This document shows positions 19,765 through 28,761 of a DNA stretch of 64,000 nt, piece after piece. The DNA lies in the NCBI GenBank assembly GCA_031385005.1, contig JANNBB010000029.1:60291-124290 (forward strand), read 5' to 3'. The first letter of the stretch is position 1. Each line of letters opens with the position of its first letter. Below the pieces are notes generated by a model. It was not told the origin of the DNA. It did not search any database and saw only the letters and a list, made by a program, of their open reading frames with translations. The stretch comes from JADKIH01 sp031385005. GTDB lineage: Bacteria; Bacteroidota; Bacteroidia; AKYH767-A; 2013-40CM-41-45. Made by a program: the position numbers and the translations under genes.

Positions 19765-20772
19765 ATGCCTAAAAAAGTTTTAATCATTTACACCGGAGGA
19801 ACCATCGGAATGATGCAAGAACAAGTCAGCAGAGCACTTGTTCCTGTAAACTTCAAAAGCATCTCCGAACAAATCCCCGAACTCAAAGAACTCAATTGCA
19901 AAATCGATTTTCACTCTTCACATAAGCCCATCGATTCTTCCAACGTTCATCCACTTGCATGGGAAGAACTGGCAACCATCATCGAAAAAAAATACAAAGC
20001 ATACGACGGCTTCGTTATTTTGCATGGAACAGATACGATGGCATATACAGCATCGGCGCTAAGTTTCATGTTGAAGAATTTGGGAAAACCCGTAATCCTT
20101 ACCGGCTCACAACTACCGCTCGGAGTGATACGAACAGATGCGAAAAGAAACCTCATCACCACCATAGAAATTGTTGCCGCAAAAGAAGTCGTTCCCGAGG
20201 TTTGCATTTATTTTAACAGCCAGCTCTTCAGAGGCAATAAGGCGGAGAAATTTACATCCAGCAAATTCGATGCATTTCATTCACTCAATTATCCCATGCT
20301 TGCGGAAGCAGGTGTAAATATTGTTTACAACCCAAAAGCAATCAGAAAACAACATGCAGGGAAGTTTCATGTTGAGCGGGGATTCAATAGTAATGTCGTG
20401 ATCGTAAAACTTTTTCCCGGAATAAAGCCATCCATTTTCAGTTCGATTGCATCAGCCAAAGGGTTGCAGGGAATTATACTCGAAACCTTCGGAAGCGGCA
20501 ATGCACCTTCTGACAGTAAATTTCTTTCCGCGATCGAAGAAGCCATAAAGAGAGGAATCATTATCGTCAATATTTCTCAGTGCAGCGGCGGCTCTGTTAA
20601 TCAGGGTAAATATGAGACAAGTGTGCAACTGAAAAAACTAGGCGTAGTTTCCGGCAGTAACATGACTACAGAAGCGGCCATTACCAAGCTGATGTTTTTG
20701 CTTGACAAAAAACATTCAATAAAAAAACTGAAGGATTTGATGGGAAAAGATTTGGCAGGGGAGATGGGGTGA
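19765..20772 (+). CDS. Type I (cytoplasmic) L-asparaginase
   Basis: The 335-residue protein has no signal peptide. It carries both asparaginase signatures: IYTGGTIGMM with nucleophile Thr13, and HGTDTMAYTASAL with Thr89-Asp90, followed by the conserved Lys in TDAKRNL. The C-terminal domain has VNISQCSGG and MTTEAAITKL. It hydrolyses asparagine to aspartate and ammonia. Length and motif spacing match the AnsA group. Specificity for Asn over Gln is assumed from the family. Confidence 0.94.
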   Translation: MPKKVLIIYTGGTIGMMQEQVSRALVPVNFKSISEQIPELKELNCKIDFHSSHKPIDSSNVHPLAWEELATIIEKKYKAYDGFVILHGTDTMAYTASALSFMLKNLGKPVILTGSQLPLGVIRTDAKRNLITTIEIVAAKEVVPEVCIYFNSQLFRGNKAEKFTSSKFDAFHSLNYPMLAEAGVNIVYNPKAIRKQHAGKFHVERGFNSNVVIVKLFPGIKPSIFSSIASAKGLQGIILETFGSGNAPSDSKFLSAIEEAIKRGIIIVNISQCSGGSVNQGKYETSVQLKKLGVVSGSNMTTEAAITKLMFLLDKKHSIKKLKDLMGKDLAGEMG

Positions 20773-20811
20773 TAACGGGAAATTAGTAAAAAGAGTAGAG
20801 GCGCTCAATTC

Positions 20812-21798
20812 CTAAACCAACACCAAATATTTCTCCAACACCTCATCAAGAATGGAGTGAATCTCCGGAACACTTTCGGTAGTGACAAGTCTCATTCGAA
20901 ACTCTTTGAAGTGATCGAGACCTTTAAAATAGTTTGTGTAATGTCTGCGCATTTCGAAAATACCTACACGTTCGTTTTTCCATTCGATGGATTTGTCGAG
21001 GTGTATGCGGCAGATGTTTACCCGGTCTTCGATTGTCGGCGGAGGTAAATAGGTTCCGTTTGCTAAAAAGTTTTTTATTTCATTGAAGATCCATGGATAG
21101 CCGATACTAGCCCTTCCTATCATGACGCCATCGACACCATACCTGTTTTTCATCTCCAAAGCTTTCTGCGCAGAATCGATGTCGCCGTTTCCGAAAATCG
21201 GAATTTTTATCCGCGGATTGTTTTTCAACTCACCGATAAGTGACCAGTCGGCCGGACCTTTATACATTTGTTTACGTGTTCGTCCGTGGACAGTCAGCGC
21301 CTGAATACCGATATCCTGAAGACGTTCGGCAACTTCAACAATATTTAATGTGTTTTCATCCCATCCGAGACGAGTTTTTACGGTGACAGGAAGCTTTACC
21401 GCTTTTACAATCTCTTCAGTCATCTGCACCATTTTGGGGATGTCTTGTAAAAGAGCGGCACCGGCGCCTTTACAGGCAACAGCTTTAACCGGACAACCAT
21501 AATTGATATCGATGAGATCGGGTTGTGCTTGTTCGGCAATCAAGGCAGCTTCGCGCATGGAATTAATGTCCCCGCCGAATAATTGAATACCTATCGGTCT
21601 TTCATATTCGAAGATGTCGAGTTTTTGCATACTCTTGGCTGCGTCACGGATAAGTCCCTCGCTACTGATGAATTCGGTATACATAACATCGGCGCCATTC
21701 TGTTTGCAGACGAAACGGAAAGGCGGATCGCTTACATCCTCCATGGGAGCAAGTAAAAGCGGAAATTCGCCGAGTTCAATATTGCCGATTTTAGCCAT
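20812..21798 (-). CDS. dusB: tRNA-dihydrouridine synthase (DusB-like)
   Basis: I place the start at 21798 (MAKIGNIELGEF, 328 residues). A longer frame upstream to 21867 adds a cysteine/lysine-rich leader not typical of the family. The FMN-barrel signatures are LLLAPMEDVSDPPFR, INYGCPVKAVACKGAGAALL with the catalytic Cys, TVKTRLGWDE, and TVHGRTRKQMYKGPADW. Dus enzymes reduce uridines of the tRNA D-loop using FMN and NADPH. Assignment to the DusB clade rather than another Dus clade is from overall resemblance. Confidence 0.92.
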   Translation of the reverse strand: MAKIGNIELGEFPLLLAPMEDVSDPPFRFVCKQNGADVMYTEFISSEGLIRDAAKSMQKLDIFEYERPIGIQLFGGDINSMREAALIAEQAQPDLIDINYGCPVKAVACKGAGAALLQDIPKMVQMTEEIVKAVKLPVTVKTRLGWDENTLNIVEVAERLQDIGIQALTVHGRTRKQMYKGPADWSLIGELKNNPRIKIPIFGNGDIDSAQKALEMKNRYGVDGVMIGRASIGYPWIFNEIKNFLANGTYLPPPTIEDRVNICRIHLDKSIEWKNERVGIFEMRRHYTNYFKGLDHFKEFRMRLVTTESVPEIHSILDEVLEKYLVLV

Positions 21799-21910
21799 TT
21801 TATTAAAATCTTTACGTTCTTTGCGACAAAGGAAGAAAAACGACCATGTTGGAGTTTTGTCGCGCAATGGGGCAAATCACGCAGAGATTGGGCAAATTTA
21901 ATCTAAAAAA

Positions 21911-22861
21911 ATGATGAAGGCAATCTGGGGAAACAATACCCCTTATTCGAAGTTTTTGATCACCGTTGGAATCATCTTGTTATCGGCAGTGCTATTTACG
22001 CTTATTAGTACAGTGATAGCCACGATGGTTTATGGTATCAGTATGGCCGAATTGCAGGTTTTAATGAATGACCCCTCAAAGCCGGAAGCCCTCTCCATTT
22101 TTAAAATTGTACAAACGGTATCGGCAGCGGGAACGTTTTTGGTGCCTCCATTTATTCTGGCCTGGTTGTTCAGCAGAGATTCGATGAAATATTTATCGCT
22201 AAAAAAAACGCCGAAGTATTATTCTGCAATGGTTGTGATACTGATTATGCTTGCGGTTACACCGCTCATCAATTTCCTGGGAGAAATCAATTCGCAGATG
22301 CATCTTCCCGGCTTTTTAAAAAGCGTAGAAGACTGGATGAAACAAGCAGAAGATCAGGCGGCGCGATTGACGGATGCTTTTCTTAAAATGGACACACCCG
22401 GAGATTTCATTTTTAATATTTTCATGATCGGACTTTTACCGGCGATTGGAGAAGAGTTGGTGTTTCGTGGCATTGTTCAAAAACTATTTCAGCAATGGTC
22501 GAAGAATACACATGTAGCAATTTGGTCGTCTGCATTTATTTTTAGTGCCATGCACATGCAGTTTTATGGATTTATTCCGCGTATGGCATTAGGAGGAATG
22601 CTGGGATATATGCTGGCATGGAGTGGAAGTCTTTGGTTACCTATACTCGGACACTTCGTTAACAATGCAGGAGCTGTTGTCTTTATGTATCTTTTTCAAC
22701 GAGGAATAACAGACATTGATCCCGATAAGATTGGAACAGAAAGCGATTATATGGGAGTTGTGTTTAGTTTGGTTGTTTCGGCAGTACTTTTATTTGCGCT
22801 TTATAAAAGAGAAAAAAAATTAAACGGATCCGTGAATCCTGCTGCGGAAGAGCTTGCATAA
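21911..22861 (+). CDS. CPBP (CAAX/Abi) family intramembrane metalloprotease
   Basis: The 316-residue membrane protein has around eight hydrophobic segments. The Abi/CPBP domain (~180-280) shows LPAIGEELVFRG (EExxxR), FSAMHMQFYGF and GHFVNNAGAVV, the conserved motifs that form the glutamyl/histidyl active site. Members act as prenyl-protein proteases or in bacteriocin self-immunity; the substrate here is unknown. It is divergent from the dus gene. Confidence 0.88.
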   Translation: MMKAIWGNNTPYSKFLITVGIILLSAVLFTLISTVIATMVYGISMAELQVLMNDPSKPEALSIFKIVQTVSAAGTFLVPPFILAWLFSRDSMKYLSLKKTPKYYSAMVVILIMLAVTPLINFLGEINSQMHLPGFLKSVEDWMKQAEDQAARLTDAFLKMDTPGDFIFNIFMIGLLPAIGEELVFRGIVQKLFQQWSKNTHVAIWSSAFIFSAMHMQFYGFIPRMALGGMLGYMLAWSGSLWLPILGHFVNNAGAVVFMYLFQRGITDIDPDKIGTESDYMGVVFSLVVSAVLLFALYKREKKLNGSVNPAAEELA

Positions 22862-22974
22862 TGATTGAAACCGGCAGAAATTTAATTCTTGAAAAAATTC
22901 TTGCAGCGAAAATTCACCTTGATCAATTTGTCTATTTTAAACAAACATTTTTTTAAAAACCGAATACTGAAACG

Positions 22975-23583
22975 ATGAGGAAGATCAAATTAATACTATT
23001 CATGCAGATAATTTATGCATCATCTTTCGCACAAACCTATCAGCAGGAAATCGCCGCATACAGAGAAAAATACAAACAAGAATTTTTAGAAAGCGAAAGG
23101 TCGCCGATAAAAAACAAAGAAGATTTGGAATTCATCCGGTTTTATGATGTCGATGAAAGCTTTAAGGTGACAGCAACATTTTCCAAAACAGAAAACGCTC
23201 AGCCATTCGACTTGCCAACGATGAATGGAAAAACCAAAAGTTATATAGAATATGGTTCGCTTTCATTTTCAGTACATGGAAAAAACCTGTCATTAAAAAT
23301 ATATCAGAATGTTTTACTGCTAGAAAAACCGGAGTATAAGAACCATCTTTTTCTCCCTTTCCTCGATGAAACGAATGGACACGATACTTATGGCGGCGGC
23401 CGTTATCTTGATTTTGAAACGAGCGACATCAAGGACAATAGGATGGTCATTGATTTCAATAAAGCATATAACCCTTATTGCGCTTTTGCGGGCGGATATT
23501 CTTGTCCGAAGCCGCCGGAAGAAAACTACTTGCATGTAGAAATAAAAGCTGGGGAAAAGTCGTTTGCGAAAAGCACGCACTAA
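22975..23583 (+). CDS. Secreted DUF1684 protein
   Basis: The 202-residue protein has a signal peptide (MRKIKLILFMQII..SSFAQ). Next comes the DUF1684 pattern: FIRFYDVDESF, then DTYGGGRYLDFE and YNPYCAFAGGYSCPKPPEEN near the C-terminus. The family is widespread in Bacteroidota and Actinobacteria and has no firmly assigned activity. No operon partner is evident. Confidence 0.87.
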   Translation: MRKIKLILFMQIIYASSFAQTYQQEIAAYREKYKQEFLESERSPIKNKEDLEFIRFYDVDESFKVTATFSKTENAQPFDLPTMNGKTKSYIEYGSLSFSVHGKNLSLKIYQNVLLLEKPEYKNHLFLPFLDETNGHDTYGGGRYLDFETSDIKDNRMVIDFNKAYNPYCAFAGGYSCPKPPEENYLHVEIKAGEKSFAKSTH

Positions 23584-23809
23584 GCCGCGATAAATTTTTA
23601 GCGCTTTCCACTGCTGTTTACTCAATCTTACAATGCATTTCAGATTGATTCACTGCGTTTAAATCCGACAGCCGTAATTCTGACTCGTCCTACAATCAAC
23701 GATTCTTTTAATACCGTTCACAAGAAACCCTGTATTGACAATAGAGGATTATTTTCATAATAGAAAGAATTTATGTAGGTTTACTCAACCTAAAATTCAA
23801 CGATCGATT

Positions 23810-26587
23810 ATGAAAAAGACAACGATTACATTTCTATTATTTTTTGTTTCTGTTTTGGCCAATGCACAGAGTGTAAACATTAAGGTCACGGATGCACAAA
23901 GCAAAACAACCTTACCGGGTGTTTCAATCCTGGTAAAAGGAACATCCACGGGAGCCATAACAGATATAAATGGAAGCGCGACGATTAAAGCCGATGGCAA
24001 TGATACCCTCGTTGTTCAAATGCTTGGGTATGAAAAGCAGGTTTTCCCGGTTGGAAACAGAAACGACATTACCATTTTTCTGAATTCTTCGGCATTGCAG
24101 TTAGGCGACTTTGTAGTTGTTGGAACCCGTCGTCCCGGTCGAGTAAAAACGGAAACGACAGTTCCTGTCGATGTCATAAATCTAAGTCAGATTTCTTTAC
24201 CAACGGGAAAAATGGATTTAACATCTTTGTTAAATGCGACAGCGCCTTCACTCAATTATAATAAGCAAAGCGGTTCTGATGGAGCAGATCACATCGATTT
24301 GGCAACATTGCGAGGATTAGGTCCGGATCAGACACTTGTGTTAATCAATGGAAAGCGTCGCCATCAAACTGCTTTTGTTTCTGTCTTCGGTACACGCGGT
24401 CGCGGAAACTCGGGAACGGATTTAAATACGATACCCGTTTCGTCAATCGACAGAATAGAAATTTTACGTGATGGAGCATCTGCACAATATGGTTCGGATG
24501 CCATTGCGGGAGTTATCAATATCATTTTAAAGAAGAACGTAAAGGAATTTACGGGAGATATCGGTTATGGCGCCTATTACGATAAAGACTTTAACCCCTC
24601 TTTCGAAAAAGATTTTAAGCAGTATGAAACGGGAAGTAAAATGGACGGTTCCACTTTTACATTCAACGGAAATTATGGTGTGCCAATCGGCAAGAAGAAT
24701 GGATTTGTCAATTTTTCGATGAGTGCATTATCGCAGGGTAAAACATTTCGTCAGGTTTTAGATACGACTAATTTTCTGACGGACGACAAAGCGCTACCGA
24801 TAAATATTTACCGTCGCGGTAATGGCGATGGATCGGTGAAAGCAATCGGTGGCTTCTATAATCTCGAAGCGCCTTTCAGCAAAGGCAATGCTACAACATT
24901 TTATTCATTCGGCGGATACAATTATAGCTCCAGCGATGCATTTGCATTCTCCAGAAACTTCTCTGCAAGGCCTGAGCGCTTTCCAACCGATGCAAGTGGC
25001 AATCTGATATTTGTAGACGGAATCATGAACACATCCTCAGACGGAGAAACCTACTACGATCCGCATATACAAACAAAGATAAGTGATGGTTCTGTAGCGC
25101 TTGGATTAAAAGGAAAAACAACAGGCAATTTGAATTGGGATGTGAGCAATAACACAGGAAGAAATAAATTTCATTTTTACGGCGACAAAACATTCAATGC
25201 TTCATTGGGAAGCACACAAACAAATTTCGATGACGGAGGATTTTCGTTTTTACAGAATACAACGAACGTAAATTTTAGTCAGGAAATAACCGGTGTCGCA
25301 CAAGGATTTAATTTAGCTGCAGGAGCGGAATACAGATTCGAGCAATACGAGTTATTTGCAGGAGAGAAAGCATCCTATTTTAATTACGATGCGACCGGAA
25401 ATAAAGCATCCGGAGCCCAGGGGTTTCCGGGTTATCAGCCGGCCGATGAGGTAAGCGCGAACAGGTCTACAATAGGCGGATATGTAGATGCGGAATTAGA
25501 CATCACCAAAAGTTTTTTACTTACAGCGGCTGTTCGTGCAGAAAACTATAGCGATTTTGGTTTCACAGGCAATTATAAAACGAGTGCCCGGTTAAAAGTA
25601 ACGGATAATTTTAATTTGCGCGGTTCGGTCAGTACAGGTTTCAGAGCGCCATCCTTGCAACAAATTAATTTCAGCTCTACATTTACGACAGTACAGGGCG
25701 GATTGGTTGCTGAAGTAAAGATAGCCCCGAATTACAGTGAGATTACAAAAGCTGCAGGCATTCCGGAACTCAAACAGGAGAAGTCACTTAATTACGGAGC
25801 AGGTTTCACATTTACACCGGTGAAAAATTTCAACATTACCGTTGATGGTTATGTTGTAAAAGTTGAAGACAGAGTTGTTCTCTCCGGACAATTTGATGCA
25901 AGTGATGTAACGCTTGATCCGTTTTTCAGAGCATCATTGATTGCCTTCAATGCCAGCTATGCACAGTTTTTCGCCAATGCTGTTAACACGACAAACACGG
26001 GGGTGGATGTTGTATTGGAGTACAAAAGAGTGAGTGAACGTAACAGTTTCCGTGCAACGTTTGCGGGAAATATTCAGGACATGAAAATTGACGAGATCAA
26101 TGTTCCGGCCAAACTCAACGATACGGAAATGCATCGTCAGACATTCCTGAGTGATCGCGAGCAGGCATTTATTCTTGCTTCGGCACCGAAATCTAAATTT
26201 GCACTGGGACTGGAATATGGTGTAGGAAAAATAAGTTTAGGAACACGACTTACTTATTATGGTGAGGTTACAATTTTGGGCTATGGTGAAGATGCATTGG
26301 GAATTAATCCGCAAGTGCCAACTGACGCAGATGCTTCTGTTTATTTACCGGACCGTTATATTTACAGTGGAAAAATCGTAACGGACTTATTCGTGACTTA
26401 TAGTTTTTGTAAAGCAGCGAAGTTAAGTCTGGGAGCAGATAACCTTTTTGGTGTTCATCCGGATCTGGCAGTAGTAAAAGGCGCGAAGTACTGGGCATTC
26501 AATAACGAACCGGCAGGTCCGTGGGATGCAGTACAAATGGGAGGAAACGGTTTACGGTTATTTGCTCGTGTGGGCTTTACTTTTTAA
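23810..26587 (+). CDS. TonB-dependent receptor with CarboxypepD_reg-like domain
   Basis: I start at the ATG at 23810 because it begins a clean signal peptide (MKKTTITFLLFF..ANAQ), giving 925 residues; the frame upstream to 23735 encodes no signal. Order: CarboxypepD_reg_2 beta-sandwich (~20-100), plug (~110-230, with LDRIEILRDGASAQYGSDAIAGVINIIL-type residues around IEILRDGASAQYG), then barrel to a terminal Phe (ARVGFTF). No SusD-like gene follows, so this is not a standard polysaccharide utilisation pair. The substrate is unknown. Confidence 0.92.
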   Translation: MKKTTITFLLFFVSVLANAQSVNIKVTDAQSKTTLPGVSILVKGTSTGAITDINGSATIKADGNDTLVVQMLGYEKQVFPVGNRNDITIFLNSSALQLGDFVVVGTRRPGRVKTETTVPVDVINLSQISLPTGKMDLTSLLNATAPSLNYNKQSGSDGADHIDLATLRGLGPDQTLVLINGKRRHQTAFVSVFGTRGRGNSGTDLNTIPVSSIDRIEILRDGASAQYGSDAIAGVINIILKKNVKEFTGDIGYGAYYDKDFNPSFEKDFKQYETGSKMDGSTFTFNGNYGVPIGKKNGFVNFSMSALSQGKTFRQVLDTTNFLTDDKALPINIYRRGNGDGSVKAIGGFYNLEAPFSKGNATTFYSFGGYNYSSSDAFAFSRNFSARPERFPTDASGNLIFVDGIMNTSSDGETYYDPHIQTKISDGSVALGLKGKTTGNLNWDVSNNTGRNKFHFYGDKTFNASLGSTQTNFDDGGFSFLQNTTNVNFSQEITGVAQGFNLAAGAEYRFEQYELFAGEKASYFNYDATGNKASGAQGFPGYQPADEVSANRSTIGGYVDAELDITKSFLLTAAVRAENYSDFGFTGNYKTSARLKVTDNFNLRGSVSTGFRAPSLQQINFSSTFTTVQGGLVAEVKIAPNYSEITKAAGIPELKQEKSLNYGAGFTFTPVKNFNITVDGYVVKVEDRVVLSGQFDASDVTLDPFFRASLIAFNASYAQFFANAVNTTNTGVDVVLEYKRVSERNSFRATFAGNIQDMKIDEINVPAKLNDTEMHRQTFLSDREQAFILASAPKSKFALGLEYGVGKISLGTRLTYYGEVTILGYGEDALGINPQVPTDADASVYLPDRYIYSGKIVTDLFVTYSFCKAAKLSLGADNLFGVHPDLAVVKGAKYWAFNNEPAGPWDAVQMGGNGLRLFARVGFTF

Positions 26588-26633
26588 GCAAGCCGATATA
26601 GGATTGCCGAAAAAAAAGATTTCAAAAAAGCAT

Positions 26634-27251
26634 TTACGCAGCAATGCGTTGTCCGACTAAAATCATCATTTCGTCGGACAATGCTTCTGCGCGATGAACG
26701 GTATTTTTAGGAATAAAGACAACGCCGCCTTTTTCATAATAGGTAACTTTTCCGTTTACTGTAACAGAGCAACGGCCACCAAGCATGATTAGAAATTCAT
26801 CTTCGTCTGAGTGCGATTCTTCTAAGACGGCACCTTTTTTTGCCCAGGCGATGTAGGTATATCGTTTTTCATTTCCGGGAAGTTCGTGCAAATGAAAAGT
26901 ATCGAAACCGGAAGGAGTTGGAATGTTATTATTTTGGATGTATGTAATCCATTCTTCGCTGGATGATTTCAAAGTAATAAGCGGAGGAAAGGAATTAGAA
27001 TCAACATTATTATTATTGTTGAGGACCTGGTGAAGAATTTTTTCTTTTAATTTAACGGAAGGAGAAGTTTCATGAGCAGAAGCATAAAGTGAAAGTGCAC
27101 GATTGATGGACTCAATTTCATTTTGAATTTCCTTGTGTTGTATAGAAAGTGTTTCGACGAGTTGTTTCTCTTCTTCGGAAGCAATACCCAGGCAGTACAT
27201 TTCTAAAACTCCGCTTTCGATTAATACTTTAATTTCCATTTCGTTTTTCAT
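26634..27251 (-). CDS. Cupin-domain anti-sigma factor (ChrR/RskA-like)
   Basis: Of 205 residues, the N-terminal part (VLEMYCLGIASEEEKQLVETL) resembles the helical sigma-binding start of RskA-type anti-sigma factors. The C-terminal ~100 residues are a cupin (HSDEDEFLIMLGGRCSV, KGGVVFIPKNTVH) with the His/Glu metal ligands. ChrR uses the same layout to release its ECF sigma factor under oxidative stress. Here there is no clear Cys/His zinc site in the N-terminal half. It overlaps the sigma-like gene by 23 bp. Confidence 0.82.
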   Translation of the reverse strand: MKNEMEIKVLIESGVLEMYCLGIASEEEKQLVETLSIQHKEIQNEIESINRALSLYASAHETSPSVKLKEKILHQVLNNNNNVDSNSFPPLITLKSSSEEWITYIQNNNIPTPSGFDTFHLHELPGNEKRYTYIAWAKKGAVLEESHSDEDEFLIMLGGRCSVTVNGKVTYYEKGGVVFIPKNTVHRAEALSDEMMILVGQRIAA

Positions 27252-27741
27252 TAATTGTACGAATTTGACAAATCGTTTCTCTCAGAAGTTTCATAGCTTC
27301 ACGTTCGTCTATTCCCAGTTTTGTTGCAGCAGAGCTGATGGTTTCGTTTCCGAAAAACACATCATCGAGTATAGCTTTTTGTGTTTGTTGAATCGGTGCA
27401 ACTGTTCCATTCAATATTTGAAGATGATTATTTTTTTCATAATCAGACACATCAATTTTCTGATTATCGGTAATTGAATTGTTAATAGTTAAATCCGGAT
27501 TATCCCTGGCGATTTTGCGAACGACATTGACAAGGTTAAGACAAGTATTTTGATTAGAGACATCAAATGCCGAGTCATTTTCCTTTAATTGAGAAAAAGC
27601 CTGATTTAACACCTTTTCGGCGGAAGCGTGATTTTTTACAATTTTCAAGGCCACGCCATACATGACAGAAGCATAACGATCATAGATTGAGGCAAGACCA
27701 TGAATGTTTTTTGAATCAATACCCTTGTCGATTTCCAGCAT
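27229..27741 (-). CDS. ECF-like sigma-70 factor, short and divergent
   Basis: The 170-residue protein has a sigma region 2-like helix pair (IYDRYASVMYGVALKIVKN, residues ~18-80). A region 4-like helix-turn-helix follows (~120-165, AILDDVFFGNETISSAATKLGID). The linker is poorly conserved, and the typical region 2.4 residues are weak. The overlap with a cupin anti-sigma gene makes the ECF assignment more likely. It probably responds to a small oxidant or metal sensed by the cupin. Confidence 0.75.
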   Translation of the reverse strand: MLEIDKGIDSKNIHGLASIYDRYASVMYGVALKIVKNHASAEKVLNQAFSQLKENDSAFDVSNQNTCLNLVNVVRKIARDNPDLTINNSITDNQKIDVSDYEKNNHLQILNGTVAPIQQTQKAILDDVFFGNETISSAATKLGIDEREAMKLLRETICQIRTINEKRNGN

Positions 27742-27917
27742 ATTTTAACGGACTCATCAATATTTTAAAAGGTTAAAAGTAAGTAAAAAACACCGGATCT
27801 TCGAATTGAAGTCACTGGTAACAAAGCAAATGGATCAATCCGGCTTTGAAGCATAAAAACAAGCAATTTCCCCACTGTTATGCCGAATATTTGTGCCGCA
27901 TCTTACTATTACTTTTT

Positions 27918-27925
27918 TATCTTTG
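27918..27925 (+). promoter_or_regulatory. Candidate -7 element upstream of tRNA-Ser
   Basis: TATCTTTG fits TAnnTTTG. The nearest TTTG upstream (27890-27893) is 24 bp away, longer than the usual 19-21, so the -33 box is uncertain. The predicted leader before the tRNA is about 90 nt. Confidence 0.4.
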
Positions 27926-28019
27926 CCGTCCTTCAAATTAACCCCGAAGGGTCCTGCCAAGGACCTTGTGTGTTGAGAGTAGAAAAAAATGATTAAAGAA
28001 AATAGTTAGTAGAATACCA

Positions 28020-28110
28020 GGAGAGATGTCCGAGTGGCTGAAGGAGCACGCTTGGAAAGCGTGTGTGCTCCAAAAGAGTACCGTGGGTTCGAATCCCACT
28101 CTCTCCGCCA
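28020..28110 (+). tRNA. tRNA-Ser(GGA), CCA encoded
   Basis: The acceptor stem GGAGAGA (28020-28026) pairs with TCTCTCC (28100-28106); discriminator G and encoded CCA follow. The anticodon stem CACGC/GCGTG (28047-28051/28059-28063) encloses loop TTGGAAA with anticodon GGA (28054-28056). A long variable arm and the T-loop GGTTCGAATCC identify a class II tRNA-Ser. Its 3' end is the insertion target of the island that follows. Confidence 0.97.
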
Positions 28111-28365
28111 GAAATTCTAAAGCCGGAAAATTGCAGTAGAAATTTTTTCTATACCTCAATTTCCGGAATTTTTTTTGCCGGCAATTAGAAATTAAAAATT
28201 GTGCAGGTGTGTTCCGGTAATTAAGAAACAAAATTACTTAATGAAGGACGATGAGTGGCCAATAGGGGATGAATATCTACAGCTTGGCTGCTGATAGAAG
28301 CCGAAGTACAAAAACAACGGTTGGATATCCGAAGCAATTGTTTTATTTTTTAATATTTATTGAGA
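28097..28365. repeat. att-like direct repeat, copy A (tRNA-Ser 3' end plus flank)
   Basis: From the T-arm of the tRNA onward (CCACTCTCTCCGCCAGAAAT...) about 270 bp match copy B at 43672-43950. The shared landmarks are AAATTCTAAAGCCGGA, TTTTTTGCCGGCAATTAGAAA, CTTGGCTGCTGA and GGATA/TCCG near the end. The first ~80 bp also match copy C at 45724. This places the left edge of the island at the tRNA 3' end. Confidence 0.85.
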
Positions 28366-28761
28366 AATACGGCGTAATGGAGAGTGGGTTTCTTAGCCAT
28401 TTTAAGATGTTGATTAGTTTAAGATATTATTAAATCCTTATTCAAAGAATGAATTTGATTTTTTGACTACAATGTTTCTTCAAATTTTTTACTTTCACAA
28501 TGTAAAATTAAAAAGTCTAATTAGAATATTTCAGAATCTTCCAGAACCTTATTAAATTGGCATCAAGAAAATCTCAAGTGTTAATTTCTATTCACAGCCG
28601 TTTACTTACCGTATCCAGGCCAGAAAGAGTTGCAGTGTTTTAAGTGTTGGAAATGAGATTGTTTGTTTAAATCTTTTTGGTGCATTTTAGTAAAATAAGT
28701 CAAAATTTGACTTATTTTACAAGTATTAAGATTGATCGTATTACAATACAACCACCTGAAA
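28366..28761. other. AT-rich leader region before the DUF4007 operon
   Basis: No gene is visible here apart from the palindrome at 28690-28720. The sequence is strongly AT-rich and holds no ORF with family resemblance. Confidence 0.5.
28690..28720. promoter_or_regulatory. Perfect 31-bp inverted repeat, putative operator
   Basis: GTAAAATAAGTCAAA (28690-28704) and its exact reverse complement TTTGACTTATTTTAC (28706-28720) flank a single A. A 15-bp arm with a one-base centre suits a dimeric repressor. The right arm contains TTTG, which could be a -33 box, with an imperfect -7 (TAAGATTG, 28727-28734) 17 bp on, so a bound protein would block the promoter. No regulator gene is encoded next to it. 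Confidence 0.7.

Noticed and set aside
23735..23809. Upstream extension of the second TonB receptor
   Set aside because: The extra 25 codons precede a textbook signal peptide and are not conserved in kind, so the start at 23810 is preferred.
27938..28231. 97-codon minus-strand frame across the tRNA-Ser gene containing RVGFEPTV
   Set aside because: This is the well-known spurious protein obtained by translating a tRNA-Ser gene on the wrong strand; the tRNA folds fully.
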